Shown: positions 16,562 through 24,667 of the stretch, in pieces
How the letters are laid out: the number at the start of each line of letters is the position of its first letter
Position numbering within the stretch: the first letter of the stretch is position 1
NCBI GenBank assembly: GCA_949294845.1
Contig: CASFJH010000009.1
Span: 1 to 58,684 of the forward strand
DNA: 58,684 bases
Direction: 5' to 3'
Source: an uncultured Bacillota bacterium
Lineage (GTDB): Bacteria; Bacillota; Clostridia; Christensenellales; Pumilibacteraceae
Notes under the pieces: model-generated
Seen by the model: only the letters and a program-made list of their open reading frames with translations
What the model was told of the DNA's origin: nothing
The model's database searches: none
Position numbers and translations under genes: made by a program

Positions 16562-16606
16562 AGGCAGCAGACTTTACCTTTCGTACTATTGCGGGAGGTG
16601 TTTTTT

Positions 16607-17281
16607 TTGAAAAAGAGGTTTATCGTCGTCGGAATAGCGATTTTGCTGGCGTTCGGGTGTATATTGGCAGTTACTCCTTATTCATCCGCTCAAGCCAAAA
16701 ACATCATAAAAGGCGACACAAAGGAAAACATAACCATTGTACAGACAAGGCTGCAGGAGCTGGGGTACTACACGATACGCGTAGACGGTATATGGGGGTC
16801 TAAGACGCTCGCCGGCGTAAAGAATTTTCAGCGCGATTACGGGCTGATTGTCGACGGTATCGTGGGCGCGAAGACGGAAAAGGCGCTGGGAGTCACGTTA
16901 AAAACTTCCTCTTCGTCGTCCGTTTCGTCAGCCGATCTCAATCTGCTTGCGCGATGCGTGTACGCCGAGTCGAGAGGCGAGCCGTATACGGGACAGGTCG
17001 CCGTAGCGGCGGTCGTATTAAACCGCGTCAAGTCGTCCAAGTTTCCCAATACCATTTCGGGCGTAATATATCAGCCGCTTGCTTTTACCGCGGTAGCGGA
17101 CGGGCAGATAAATCTGACTCCCAACGACACCGCTTACAAGGCGGCGCAGGACGCTCTTAACGGCTGGGATCCCACTAACGGATGTCTTTACTACTATAAT
17201 CCTGCGACTGCGACTTCAAAATGGATATGGTCGCTGGTCGTAGAGCTGCGGATAGGCAAGCACAATTTCGCACGGGGGTAA
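16607..17281 (+). CDS. sleB: Spore cortex-lytic enzyme SleB
   Basis: A 224-residue exported enzyme that hydrolyses spore cortex peptidoglycan during germination. It has a signal peptide (about residues 1-30, ending near AQA), a PG_binding_1 repeat (about 37-95, with QTRLQELGYYTIRVDGIWG) and the Hydrolase_2/SleB catalytic domain (about 107-222, with LLARCVYAESRGEPYTGQVAVAAVVLNR containing the catalytic Glu). The start TTG at 16607 is used because GGGAGG lies 8 nt upstream. It is followed after 7 nt by ypeB, its usual partner. Confidence 0.95.
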   Translation: MKKRFIVVGIAILLAFGCILAVTPYSSAQAKNIIKGDTKENITIVQTRLQELGYYTIRVDGIWGSKTLAGVKNFQRDYGLIVDGIVGAKTEKALGVTLKTSSSSSVSSADLNLLARCVYAESRGEPYTGQVAVAAVVLNRVKSSKFPNTISGVIYQPLAFTAVADGQINLTPNDTAYKAAQDALNGWDPTNGCLYYYNPATATSKWIWSLVVELRIGKHNFARG

Positions 17282-17288
17282 AGGGGAT

Positions 17289-18593
17289 ATGGAAAGAGTT
17301 ATACACGAAAAACACAGTTATCTTTTTGCCTGGCTGGGAATCGCCGTGTGCTTCATGGTGCTTTCCGCCATAATGATAGCCGCTTTCGTAATGGCGGCGC
17401 TCGGCGGATATAAGGCGTCGGACAGGCTTGAAAATTTTTACAGACACGAGCTTTACGAGCTTGCCGACTCGGCATACAATCTGGAAACTGCCGCCGCCAA
17501 GCTGCTTGTCTCAAAAATCGGCGAAAACGAAGAGCAATACCTTGCCGACATGGACAGGCACGCGTATTCCGCGGCGGAAAGTCTGTCCAAACTGCCCGTC
17601 GAACCAGTTTCGGCGGCCAAAGCGCTTAGCTTTCTTAACAGAGTGTCCGATTACGCAAAAAGCGATACGGCCGGATACGAGGACGTAGCCGAAAGCATTT
17701 ACGCCGCCGCCGAAAGACTGAGTCAGGCTATAGGCGACGTGCTTGACCGCGTGTCGGGCGGGTTCAGACTCGTTTCGGGTACTATATCGCTCGGTACGGA
17801 ATACGAGGCGGAGGACGACGGCGAGATCGCCGAAAACTCCATCGATTATCCTGAGCTAATATACGACGGACCTTTTTCCGACGGCCGTAAACCCGACTGC
17901 TATATGGCGCTTGAAAAACTCGAGTATATAACAGCCGAACAAGCGGTTGTCAGATTTGAGGAGCTGTTTGCCGCGACCGACGCGAAAGTTCTGGGCGAGA
18001 GCGAATACCCCGAAACTTTTGAAATCGCCGGCAGACTGGGCGAGCTGCCCGTTTACGCGTCGATAAGCAAGCGCGGCGGCATGGTCATAAATCTGTTCGT
18101 CAATAAAACGGTGGCGCATATCAATCTTACCGAGCACGACGCCGAGATACTGGCGACCGAATATGCCGCTCATTTGGGATACGAAGCGCTTCGTCCCGTG
18201 TGGTATAACGAGAACGCCGGTATCGCTTATGTGAATCTGGCTCCCGAAATCGGCGGAGTGATATACTATACTGACCTGATCAAAGTCAAGATAGCTATGG
18301 ACGACGGCACGGTTATGGGGATAGAGGCGACGGGTTACTGTCTCAATCATACCGATCGTGAGCTCAAGCCCGTGATCGACGCGGAGACTGCCGAAAGTCT
18401 GGTATCGCCCAAATTGCGCGTAACGTCGACGCGGCTTGCGGTCATACCCGACGGCGAATCGGAAAGATTCTGCTACGAAGTAGCCGGCGAATATAAGGGA
18501 CTGGATTATTTCGTTTACGTCGACGCGGTAAACGGTTCGCAGGTCAATATCCTGCGCGTAATAGACGAGGGACAGGGGCGGCTGACAATATAA
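17289..18593 (+). CDS. ypeB: Germination protein YpeB
   Basis: A 434-residue protein with one N-terminal membrane helix (about residues 13-38), an alpha-helical region (about 40-190) and C-terminal PepSY-type repeats (about 210-430). In spore formers YpeB and SleB depend on each other for stability in the spore. Sequence blocks such as FYRHELYELADSAYNLETAAAKLL fit the family. It is the last gene before a strong terminator. Confidence 0.92.
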   Translation: MERVIHEKHSYLFAWLGIAVCFMVLSAIMIAAFVMAALGGYKASDRLENFYRHELYELADSAYNLETAAAKLLVSKIGENEEQYLADMDRHAYSAAESLSKLPVEPVSAAKALSFLNRVSDYAKSDTAGYEDVAESIYAAAERLSQAIGDVLDRVSGGFRLVSGTISLGTEYEAEDDGEIAENSIDYPELIYDGPFSDGRKPDCYMALEKLEYITAEQAVVRFEELFAATDAKVLGESEYPETFEIAGRLGELPVYASISKRGGMVINLFVNKTVAHINLTEHDAEILATEYAAHLGYEALRPVWYNENAGIAYVNLAPEIGGVIYYTDLIKVKIAMDDGTVMGIEATGYCLNHTDRELKPVIDAETAESLVSPKLRVTSTRLAVIPDGESERFCYEVAGEYKGLDYFVYVDAVNGSQVNILRVIDEGQGRLTI

Positions 18594-18620
18594 CGGCTCT
18601 CTGAAGATAAAAATGAGTCT

Positions 18621-18657
18621 CCCCGCGCAAAAATTTTTCCGCGGGGTTGACTTTTTT
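18621..18657 (+). terminator. ypeB terminator, fused to the next promoter
   Basis: Perfect 7-bp stem CCCCGCG/CGCGGGG with a 12-nt loop, followed by TTGACTTTTTT. The T tract contains the -35 box of the next gene. Confidence 0.85.
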
Positions 18658-18675
18658 ATGTTCGGCGAGTATACT
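18647..18675 (+). promoter_or_regulatory. Promoter of the thioredoxin-reductase-like gene
   Basis: TTGACT (18647-18652), 17 nt, TATACT (18670-18675). The ATG at 18682 is at the expected +1 position with no ribosome binding site. Confidence 0.85.
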
Positions 18676-18681
18676 TAAAGT

Positions 18682-19548
18682 ATGGATTACGATATCATTG
18701 TATTGGGCGGCGGTATAGCCGGAATGACGGCGGCTCTTTATGCCGCGCGCGGAGGAAAAAGGACGGCGGTTATCGACCGCGCGGAAGCAGGCGGACAGCT
18801 TTGGGTGATTTCGGGGATAGAGAACTATCCCGGCTTCGGTTCCATAACCGGTCCCGACCTGGCTGAAGCGGTCAAAAAGCAGGCGGCGGACGCCGGAGCG
18901 GAGTTCATAACGGCCGATTTGATTTCCGTTGATTTTTCATCGGGCGTTTCTGTCGAAACGTCGGAAGGCGTTTTCGGCGCGAAAGGCGCTGTAGCGGCGA
19001 CTGGCGCCAACGCGGCGCGGCTGGGGCTGCCGCGCGAGACTGAGCTTACCGGCAACGGCGTGCATTATTGCGCGACGTGCGACGGGCGGTTTTACAAGAA
19101 CCGCACCATAGCCGTAGTAGGCAATACGGTAAAAGCCGTTCACGACGTGCGGTATCTCTGCGAGCTGTGCGAAAAGGTATATCTCGTCTCCGACGAGGAT
19201 GTCGCCGGACTTCCCGTCAACTGCGAGCGTGTTGCCGGGGAGCCTGCGGCGCTTATAGGGTCTCCGCTTGAAGCGCTGAGGGTAAACAGCGGAGGAAAAT
19301 ACACCGATCTTCCCGTGTCGGGAGTTTTCGTCGCCAAGGGATTTACGCCCAATTCGGGTATATTCAAAGGCAAGCTCGAGCTGGACGAAAAGGGTTTTGT
19401 GATAACCGACCGCAGCATGAAGACTTCGGCGCCTTACGTTTACGCTGCCGGAGACGTGGTTTCTAAAAGCTTCCGTCAGCTTGTGACGGCGGCTGGAGAA
19501 GGCGCGACTGCGGCGCATTTTCTTATGCGCGACATCGGCAAAAAATAA
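18682..19548 (+). CDS. Thioredoxin reductase-like flavoprotein with a degenerate NADPH site
   Basis: A 288-residue FAD enzyme. The FAD-binding GGGIAGMTAALYAARGG motif opens the protein, the redox-active CATC is near residues 132-135, and the C-terminal FAD motif YAAGDVVSKSFRQLVTAAGEG is intact. The NADPH-binding region is not: the usual GxGxxA glycine motif reads VVGNTVKAVHDV, and the HRRDxFRA motif that grips the 2'-phosphate is replaced by LVSDEDVAGL. This is what one expects of pyridine-nucleotide-independent (ferredoxin-dependent, FFTR-type) clostridial thioredoxin reductases. No thioredoxin gene is adjacent. The physiological electron donor is inferred. Confidence 0.85.
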   Translation: MDYDIIVLGGGIAGMTAALYAARGGKRTAVIDRAEAGGQLWVISGIENYPGFGSITGPDLAEAVKKQAADAGAEFITADLISVDFSSGVSVETSEGVFGAKGAVAATGANAARLGLPRETELTGNGVHYCATCDGRFYKNRTIAVVGNTVKAVHDVRYLCELCEKVYLVSDEDVAGLPVNCERVAGEPAALIGSPLEALRVNSGGKYTDLPVSGVFVAKGFTPNSGIFKGKLELDEKGFVITDRSMKTSAPYVYAAGDVVSKSFRQLVTAAGEGATAAHFLMRDIGKK

Positions 19549-19566
19549 AAATCGCGCAAAAAACTG

Positions 19567-19595
19567 TTGCGTTCGCTATAAGTATGTGATAAAAT
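19567..19595 (+). promoter_or_regulatory. Promoter of the corA leader
   Basis: TTGCGT (19567-19572), 17 nt, TAAAAT (19590-19595), placing the transcription start near 19602. Confidence 0.7.
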
Positions 19596-19625
19596 AATAT
19601 CAGAAAGATAAAGGAGTGCGAAATC

Positions 19626-19679
19626 ATGGAAGACGCAGGCAAACCAAGTCGAAGTAAACGTTTCGCGCTAACTTTTTAA
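19626..19679 (+). CDS. 17-residue leader peptide upstream of corA
   Basis: ATG at 19626 lies 9 nt after AAGGAG (19611-19616), a complete ribosome binding site. The peptide MEDAGKPSRSKRFALTF ends at TAA 19677-19679, 16 nt before a terminator hairpin. Within and just after the ORF, TTTCGC (19661-19666) can pair with GCGAAA (19686-19691), close enough to the terminator to compete with ribosome position. This is the classic layout of a translation-controlled attenuator. Confidence 0.55.
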   Translation: MEDAGKPSRSKRFALTF

Positions 19680-19695
19680 CCTTCTGCGAAAAAAG

Positions 19696-19722
19696 TCGGC
19701 GCGGTTTTTCGTGCCGATTTTT
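19696..19722 (+). terminator. Attenuator-like terminator between leader peptide and corA
   Basis: TCGGCGCG pairs with CGTGCCGA (one G-U pair), loop GTTTTT, then TTTTT at 19718-19722. The corA ribosome binding site AAAGGAGG begins 6 nt later. Confidence 0.7.
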
Positions 19723-19742
19723 AATTCAAAGGAGGTTCAAGC

Positions 19743-20690
19743 ATGATAAATATTTACGAGATGCAGCCCGGATCGCGCGATCTGACGGAAACGGACGCCA
19801 TACGCGAAGGGGTCTGGATCAATCTGGAGAATCCTTCCGACAAGGAACTGGAAGAGGTTAACGCAAAGACGGGAATACCCGAGGAAATGCTTAAAGCCGC
19901 GCTCGACGAGGAGGAGAGGGCGCATATAGATACCGACGACGGCTGCACGCTCATTATAGTGGACATTCCGATCATATCCGATTCGGACGACGACAACGGG
20001 TGGTATCAGTATTCCACTCTGCCTATGGCCATCGTGTATAACGACGGATATTTCGTAACCGTATGTCTGCGCGAAACTGCGGTGCTTTCCGATTTCATAC
20101 GCGGCCGCGTCCGCGGTTTCGACGTCAACAAAAAGACGCGCTTTATTTATCAGATTCTTTACGTAAACGCTACCAGGTATCTGCACTGCCTCAAACAGAT
20201 AGACAAGACCTCCAACCGCGTCCAGACCAAGCTGCACAGAGCGATGAAGAACAAAGAGCTTATTCAGCTGCTCGATCTGGAGAAGGCGCTCGTATATTTT
20301 TCCACGTCGCTCAATTCCAATCAGATAGTTATCGAGCGGCTCAAAGCGCTTTCGTCACTTAAGCATTACGAGGACGATAACGATATAATCGACGACGTTA
20401 TAATCGAGAACAAGCAGGCCATAGAAATGGCCACTATCTACCGCGACATAATGTCGGGCACGATGGACGCTTTCGCTTCGGTCATATCCAACAATCAGAA
20501 TATCGTCATGAAACTGCTTACCGCGATAACGATTTGTCTGACGATTCCGACGGTTATAGCCAGTCTGTGGGGAATGAACGTAAGCGTGCCTCTGGAGGAA
20601 TCGCCGTGGGGGTTCTGGGTTGTGATAGGCATTATAGCCGCGATACTGGTACCCGTCGTTATAATAATGTCGCGGAAAAAGATGTTTTAG
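19743..20690 (+). CDS. corA: CorA-family magnesium/divalent cation transporter
   Basis: A 315-residue protein of the CorA/2-TM-GxN family: a cytoplasmic N-terminal alpha/beta domain, long helices (about residues 100-240), and two C-terminal membrane helices with the signature GMN at about 277-279 in the loop between them (SLWGMNVSVPLEE). The last residues are basic (SRKKMF), as usual in the family. It imports Mg2+ as a pentamer. Start ATG follows a very strong AAAGGAGG. The upstream leader peptide and terminator suggest control by attenuation. Confidence 0.92.
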   Translation: MINIYEMQPGSRDLTETDAIREGVWINLENPSDKELEEVNAKTGIPEEMLKAALDEEERAHIDTDDGCTLIIVDIPIISDSDDDNGWYQYSTLPMAIVYNDGYFVTVCLRETAVLSDFIRGRVRGFDVNKKTRFIYQILYVNATRYLHCLKQIDKTSNRVQTKLHRAMKNKELIQLLDLEKALVYFSTSLNSNQIVIERLKALSSLKHYEDDNDIIDDVIIENKQAIEMATIYRDIMSGTMDAFASVISNNQNIVMKLLTAITICLTIPTVIASLWGMNVSVPLEESPWGFWVVIGIIAAILVPVVIIMSRKKMF

Positions 20691-20802
20691 CGGGCAGTCT
20701 GAATGTTTGCCGAAAAAAAGCTTCAGCATGGCAGTCTGCCCTGAGTCGCATTTGACGGCATCGTATTCGGGCGTGAATAAATCTAAAGGAGATATGATAA
20801 TA

Positions 20803-21366
20803 ATGAACGCAGTGATCAGAAACATTATCGAAAGGCGCAGCGTAAGGCGCTACGACCAGACCAGGACGGTGTCGGAAAACGATCTTATGACCATACTTAA
20901 GGCGGGAGCATACGCGCCCAGCGCTATGAACGCTCAGGCGTGGCATTTCACCGCGGTTGCAGACGCGGAAAAGCTGATTGCGCTTAACGCCGCCGTTAAA
21001 GAGCAGATGGGCGCCAGCGACATCGAGCGCAATATTGCCAGAAGCAAAGACGCGACTTACAACTTTTACTATCATGCGCCGCTGCTTATCATTGTTTCGG
21101 CTTCGGATAAAGCCTACTATCCGCGCGAGGACGCCGCGTGCGCGCTCGAGAATATGTTTCTTGCCGCCGCGTCGCTCGGGTTGGGCAGCTGCTGGATCAA
21201 TCAGCTTTCTAACGGAGTGAGCGAAGCGCCGGTTGTTCGCGCCGTGCTCGATAAATTAGGCGTTCCCGCCGCAAATAAGGTATACGGTTGCGCGGCGATA
21301 GGCTACGCTTCGGAGACGTCGCCCATGAAGGACCGCGCCTCCGGCGTAGTCAATATTGTAAAATAA
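20803..21366 (+). CDS. Nitroreductase-family flavoprotein
   Basis: A 187-residue FMN-dependent oxidoreductase. RRSVRRYDQTRTVSENDLMTILKAGAYAPSAMNAQAWHF is spread over the N-terminal 50 residues and is the typical FMN-binding opening (RxSxR and PSxxNxQxW). The LGLGSCWINQL segment near residue 125 is also family-typical. The ATG at 20803 is preferred over one at 20794 because AGGAG (20787-20791) would be only 2 nt from the latter. Substrate unknown. Followed by a terminator. Confidence 0.9.
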   Translation: MNAVIRNIIERRSVRRYDQTRTVSENDLMTILKAGAYAPSAMNAQAWHFTAVADAEKLIALNAAVKEQMGASDIERNIARSKDATYNFYYHAPLLIIVSASDKAYYPREDAACALENMFLAAASLGLGSCWINQLSNGVSEAPVVRAVLDKLGVPAANKVYGCAAIGYASETSPMKDRASGVVNIVK

Positions 21367-21387
21367 TGCCGCTTTGCTGCGGTAAAA

Positions 21388-21418
21388 AAGAGCGGCCGGA
21401 TATGTTGCCGCTCTTTTT
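21388..21418 (+). terminator. Terminator after the nitroreductase gene
   Basis: AAGAGCGG/CCGCTCTT stem followed by TTTTTG. Confidence 0.8.
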
Positions 21419-21444
21419 GTATTAAGTCCGCGGGCATTTGTCGC

Positions 21445-21473
21445 TTGACAAAAGGCGGCGGGCAAACTATACT
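21445..21473 (+). promoter_or_regulatory. Promoter of the two-component system
   Basis: TTGACA (21445-21450), 17 nt, TATACT (21468-21473). The -35 lies in a small inverted repeat TTTGTC/GACAAA (21437-21452). Confidence 0.8.
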
Positions 21474-21495
21474 TTGCATACGGGGAGATAACGCA

Positions 21496-22161
21496 ATGCA
21501 TATACTGATCGTAGAGGACGAGAGCAAAATAGCCCGTTTCGTTTCGCTCGAGCTTAAGCACGAGGGGTACGACACAACCTGCATAGCCGACGGAAGGGAG
21601 GCGCTGGACGCGGCTTTAAATAACGATTACGACCTGATAATTCTGGACGTAATGCTGCCTGGGATCAACGGGATCGAGATTCTGCGCCGTCTCAGACAGG
21701 TAAAGGATACTCCCGTAATAATTCTGACGGCGCGCGACGCGGTAGTCGATAAGGTTTCGGGACTCGATCACGGCGCCGACGATTATATGACCAAGCCGTT
21801 TGCCATAGAAGAGCTGCTTGCGCGAATAAGAGTCGCGCTCAAGAAGCGGTCGGCCGCCAAAAAGGAGCGGTACGTCAGAGGCAAGCTGACCGTCGATCTC
21901 GGCTCGGTTACGGCGACATACGACGGACATAAAATCGACCTTACCAAACGCGAATTCGATCTGCTGGTGTATCTTCTCGACAATATGAACGTGGTCGTTA
22001 CCAGAGAACAGGTACTCGACGCCGTATGGGGCTACGACTTTTACGGAAATACTAACGTTGTGGACGTATATATACGTTATCTGCGCGCCAAGATAGACGA
22101 CGAGTACCATGTGCAGCTTATCGAGACGGTGCGCGGTTCGGGTTACGTCATAAGGAGCTGA
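21496..22161 (+). CDS. OmpR-family response regulator, ArlR-like
   Basis: A 222-residue DNA-binding regulator: receiver domain (1-118) with the acidic pocket EDE near the N terminus, phosphoacceptor Asp51 in LIILDVMLPG, and Lys in TKPF; then a winged-helix domain (about 127-221) ending LIETVRGSGYVIR. Start ATG at 21496 has GGGGAG upstream. The kinase gene begins 1 nt after its stop, so the two form one operon. Confidence 0.93.
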   Translation: MHILIVEDESKIARFVSLELKHEGYDTTCIADGREALDAALNNDYDLIILDVMLPGINGIEILRRLRQVKDTPVIILTARDAVVDKVSGLDHGADDYMTKPFAIEELLARIRVALKKRSAAKKERYVRGKLTVDLGSVTATYDGHKIDLTKREFDLLVYLLDNMNVVVTREQVLDAVWGYDFYGNTNVVDVYIRYLRAKIDDEYHVQLIETVRGSGYVIRS

Positions 22162-22162
22162 C

Positions 22163-23308
22163 ATGGAAACGGAAAAGCCGCGTAAATTATGGCTTAAAGT
22201 GCTTATGGTGGTGTTTTTTCCCGTTACCGGCATAGTTGCGCTGTACAATCTGTTCTCGCGCAAAGTCAATCTCGGCATAACGGTAAAGACCACCATCATA
22301 TTCACGTTACTTTTCGGACTGGTTCTTACCGGATACGTTATATTCATCATATCGAGTATCGAACGCCAGCTTACCGGAAATACTATCGAAAGCACGGCGC
22401 GGTATCTTATGAGGCTTAAGATCACCTCGCTTATACTGGTCGTCCTTTTCATCGTGCTCGGCGCGGTGGTGGGCGGCATAGCCAGCACGGCGATGATAAG
22501 CCCCATTCGCAAAATGATAGAGACGATAGACTCCATCGACGCCGAAAATCTGGACAAAAGGCTTGCGCCTGTAGACAGCCGCGACGAACTTTACGAGCTT
22601 ACCGACCGTATAAACGGTATGCTGGACGACATACAGCTTACGCTTGAACGGCAGTCGAATTTCGTTTCGGACGCCAGCCACGAGCTTAAGACTCCGCTGT
22701 CGGTCATACAGGGATATGCCGGCCTGCTAAAACGCTGGGGAAAAGACGATCCCGAGATCCTTGCGGAGGGAATCGACAGTATAGCGCGCGAAGCCGACAA
22801 TATGAAGAGGATAGTACAGCAGCTGCTGCTTCTGGCGAAACTCGGCAATTATTCCATGACCAAGACGCGTTTTAAACTGAGCGAGGCCGTAAGGGAGGCG
22901 GTAGACGCCTACAGCGTTACGGGACTGCCGCATAAGATAAACTTTAGCGGGCAAACGGACATTTTTGTAGAGACGGACAAGAGCCTGCTCGTCGAATCGG
23001 TGCGCACACTTATAGATAACGCGGTAAAATATACGCCGGGAGAAAACGGAATAATCGACGTGTCGGTAAGCGCTTCGGGCGACCATGCCGAGATAACCGT
23101 TTCGGATAACGGGATAGGCATTTCCGAAGAGGATCTGCCGCGCATTTTCGATCGGTTCTACCGCTGCGACAAGGCGCGCGGCCGCGAATCGGGATCGAGC
23201 GGACTGGGACTTACAATAGCGAAAAATATAATCGAGATCATGGGCGGACAGATAACCGTATCTTCCGTCAAGGGGCAGGGAACTACTTTTAAAATCGTTC
23301 TTTACTGA
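22163..23308 (+). CDS. Sensor histidine kinase, ArlS-like
   Basis: A 381-residue membrane kinase. Two membrane helices (about 44-66 and 92-115) are separated by a very short external segment, so the signal is probably sensed within or at the membrane. A HAMP domain follows, then HisKA with the phosphorylated His at about 172 in DASHELKTPLSVIQGYAGLLKRWGK and an HATPase domain with N, G1 and G2 boxes (LIDNAVKYT, VSDNGIGI, GSSGLGL). The HisKA block resembles ArlS. It partners with the preceding regulator; targets unknown. Confidence 0.93.
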   Translation: METEKPRKLWLKVLMVVFFPVTGIVALYNLFSRKVNLGITVKTTIIFTLLFGLVLTGYVIFIISSIERQLTGNTIESTARYLMRLKITSLILVVLFIVLGAVVGGIASTAMISPIRKMIETIDSIDAENLDKRLAPVDSRDELYELTDRINGMLDDIQLTLERQSNFVSDASHELKTPLSVIQGYAGLLKRWGKDDPEILAEGIDSIAREADNMKRIVQQLLLLAKLGNYSMTKTRFKLSEAVREAVDAYSVTGLPHKINFSGQTDIFVETDKSLLVESVRTLIDNAVKYTPGENGIIDVSVSASGDHAEITVSDNGIGISEEDLPRIFDRFYRCDKARGRESGSSGLGLTIAKNIIEIMGGQITVSSVKGQGTTFKIVLY

Positions 23309-23352
23309 CTTCGGATACTTTTACACCCATTCTTATTGAAGGAGAAGCTATT

Positions 23353-24123
23353 ATGAACCTTGTTATTCTGTCCGATTACGGACTGGACGACGCCGTTGCG
23401 CTGGCGCATATTCTCGGGCGCAGAAGTATGTTCGGCGCTATTGACGTTCTGGCTGTTGCCGGCAACGTTTCGGCGGAGAATTCTCTTCTCAACGCGAAAA
23501 AACTGCTGAGCAATTTCGACGGTCCGACCGAAGGGGTAAGGCTTGTAGACACTTCCGGCATAGCGCAGCCGTGGTCGCATCTTCCCAGTATACACGGCGA
23601 GGACGGTATGGGCGATCTTTTCGGCATAAAAAGCCTTTCGGTGCCGGTCATAAGCTATAACGAATGGCTGGCCGACGCTGACAGACCGTTTACCGTTCTG
23701 TCGCTTGGACCTTGTACCCTCACGCTCGACGTGATCGAAAAGACGGGCGAGCATCCGCTTGTCATAATGGGCGGACTGACGAAAGCCGAGCCTAATTACA
23801 AGGGGTACGAGTTCAATCACGAGCTTGACAAGCAGGCCTTTGCGCAAACTGTAAGGCATCCGCACGTTATAGCCACCCTCGACACCTGCAGAGCTCCGCA
23901 GTTCAATATGATAAAAAAGCGCACTGACGGAAAAGCTGTCATCGACAGGCTTATTAACCGTGCGATAGAGCTTGCCGCAGCGCGTCATCCCGACAATTGT
24001 TATATTTACGATTACGTCGCCGCGCAGTATCTTACTTCGCCTGAAAAGTTCGCGGCGCATAAGGTCAAAGATCCGTGGGGGAATACGCTCAACGAGCTTA
24101 AGGTCACAGACGGTGGAAATTAA
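23353..24123 (+). CDS. Inosine-uridine nucleoside hydrolase family protein
   Basis: A 256-residue protein with the N-terminal calcium-site motif in the form LSDYGLDDAVAL (family consensus DxDxGxDDA; the first Asp is Leu here, the other three are kept), IHGEDGMGDL near residue 77, and the EFN motif in GYEFNHELD near 155. YDYVAAQYL near the C terminus corresponds to the last metal-ligand region. It probably cleaves the N-glycosidic bond of nucleosides or a related ribosyl compound. Shorter than the usual 310 residues. AAGGAG ribosome binding site. It overlaps the start of the next gene by 11 nt. Confidence 0.85.
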   Translation: MNLVILSDYGLDDAVALAHILGRRSMFGAIDVLAVAGNVSAENSLLNAKKLLSNFDGPTEGVRLVDTSGIAQPWSHLPSIHGEDGMGDLFGIKSLSVPVISYNEWLADADRPFTVLSLGPCTLTLDVIEKTGEHPLVIMGGLTKAEPNYKGYEFNHELDKQAFAQTVRHPHVIATLDTCRAPQFNMIKKRTDGKAVIDRLINRAIELAAARHPDNCYIYDYVAAQYLTSPEKFAAHKVKDPWGNTLNELKVTDGGN

Positions 24124-24667
24124 AAAAACTCTTGAATACGATGCGCCGGTAATAGCGCTGGGAAACCGCCGGCTGCGCACAGAGAAACTGGTGTGCGGTA
24201 TTCTCGCGCTTGCCCTTTCGGCGGCGCTCGCAGTCACGGTGTGTCTGAGGTTTTCCGGCTCGCCCGTTCCGCTTGCCGTGGGCATAGCCGCCGCCGTTGC
24301 GCTGGGAGCGATTTCGGCGGCGGACATTGCCGTTTATCCTGCCTTAAGGCATTATCCCTATTCGCTTATACTGACTGAGACTTTGCTGGTTATGCGGGAT
24401 AAAGACCGTTACCGTTATATAAGATACGAGGATATAGGCAAGCTTAAAATAAACTGCTCGCATTTCTCCGAAGAGTATTCGGGCGCCGGGTACGAGAGAA
24501 TAGATATAATAGACGGCGAAATTTATTATTACACCGGCGAGATCAAAAGACGTTTTGCTACGCGCGACGCCGAAAGAATCGCCAGGACGATGTTCGTCTG
24601 TCTGACGGCCGACGGCGCTCTGTCGCAAAAAGGGGGAAAGCATAATGGAATTCAAGCAGAAATGTGA
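24113..24667 (+). CDS. Small membrane protein with PH-like C-terminal domain (unknown function)
   Basis: A 184-residue protein starting at GTG 24113, inside the end of the nucleoside hydrolase gene. Two adjacent membrane helices (about residues 25-45 and 50-72) are followed by a soluble domain of alternating strands (YSLILTETLLVMRDKDRYRYIRYEDIGKLKI is typical of bacterial PH-type membrane-associated domains) and a helix. No enzyme motif is visible. It resembles the following gene in size and layout, so the two may be distant paralogs that pair in the membrane. Confidence 0.6.
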   Translation: MEIKKTLEYDAPVIALGNRRLRTEKLVCGILALALSAALAVTVCLRFSGSPVPLAVGIAAAVALGAISAADIAVYPALRHYPYSLILTETLLVMRDKDRYRYIRYEDIGKLKINCSHFSEEYSGAGYERIDIIDGEIYYYTGEIKRRFATRDAERIARTMFVCLTADGALSQKGGKHNGIQAEM

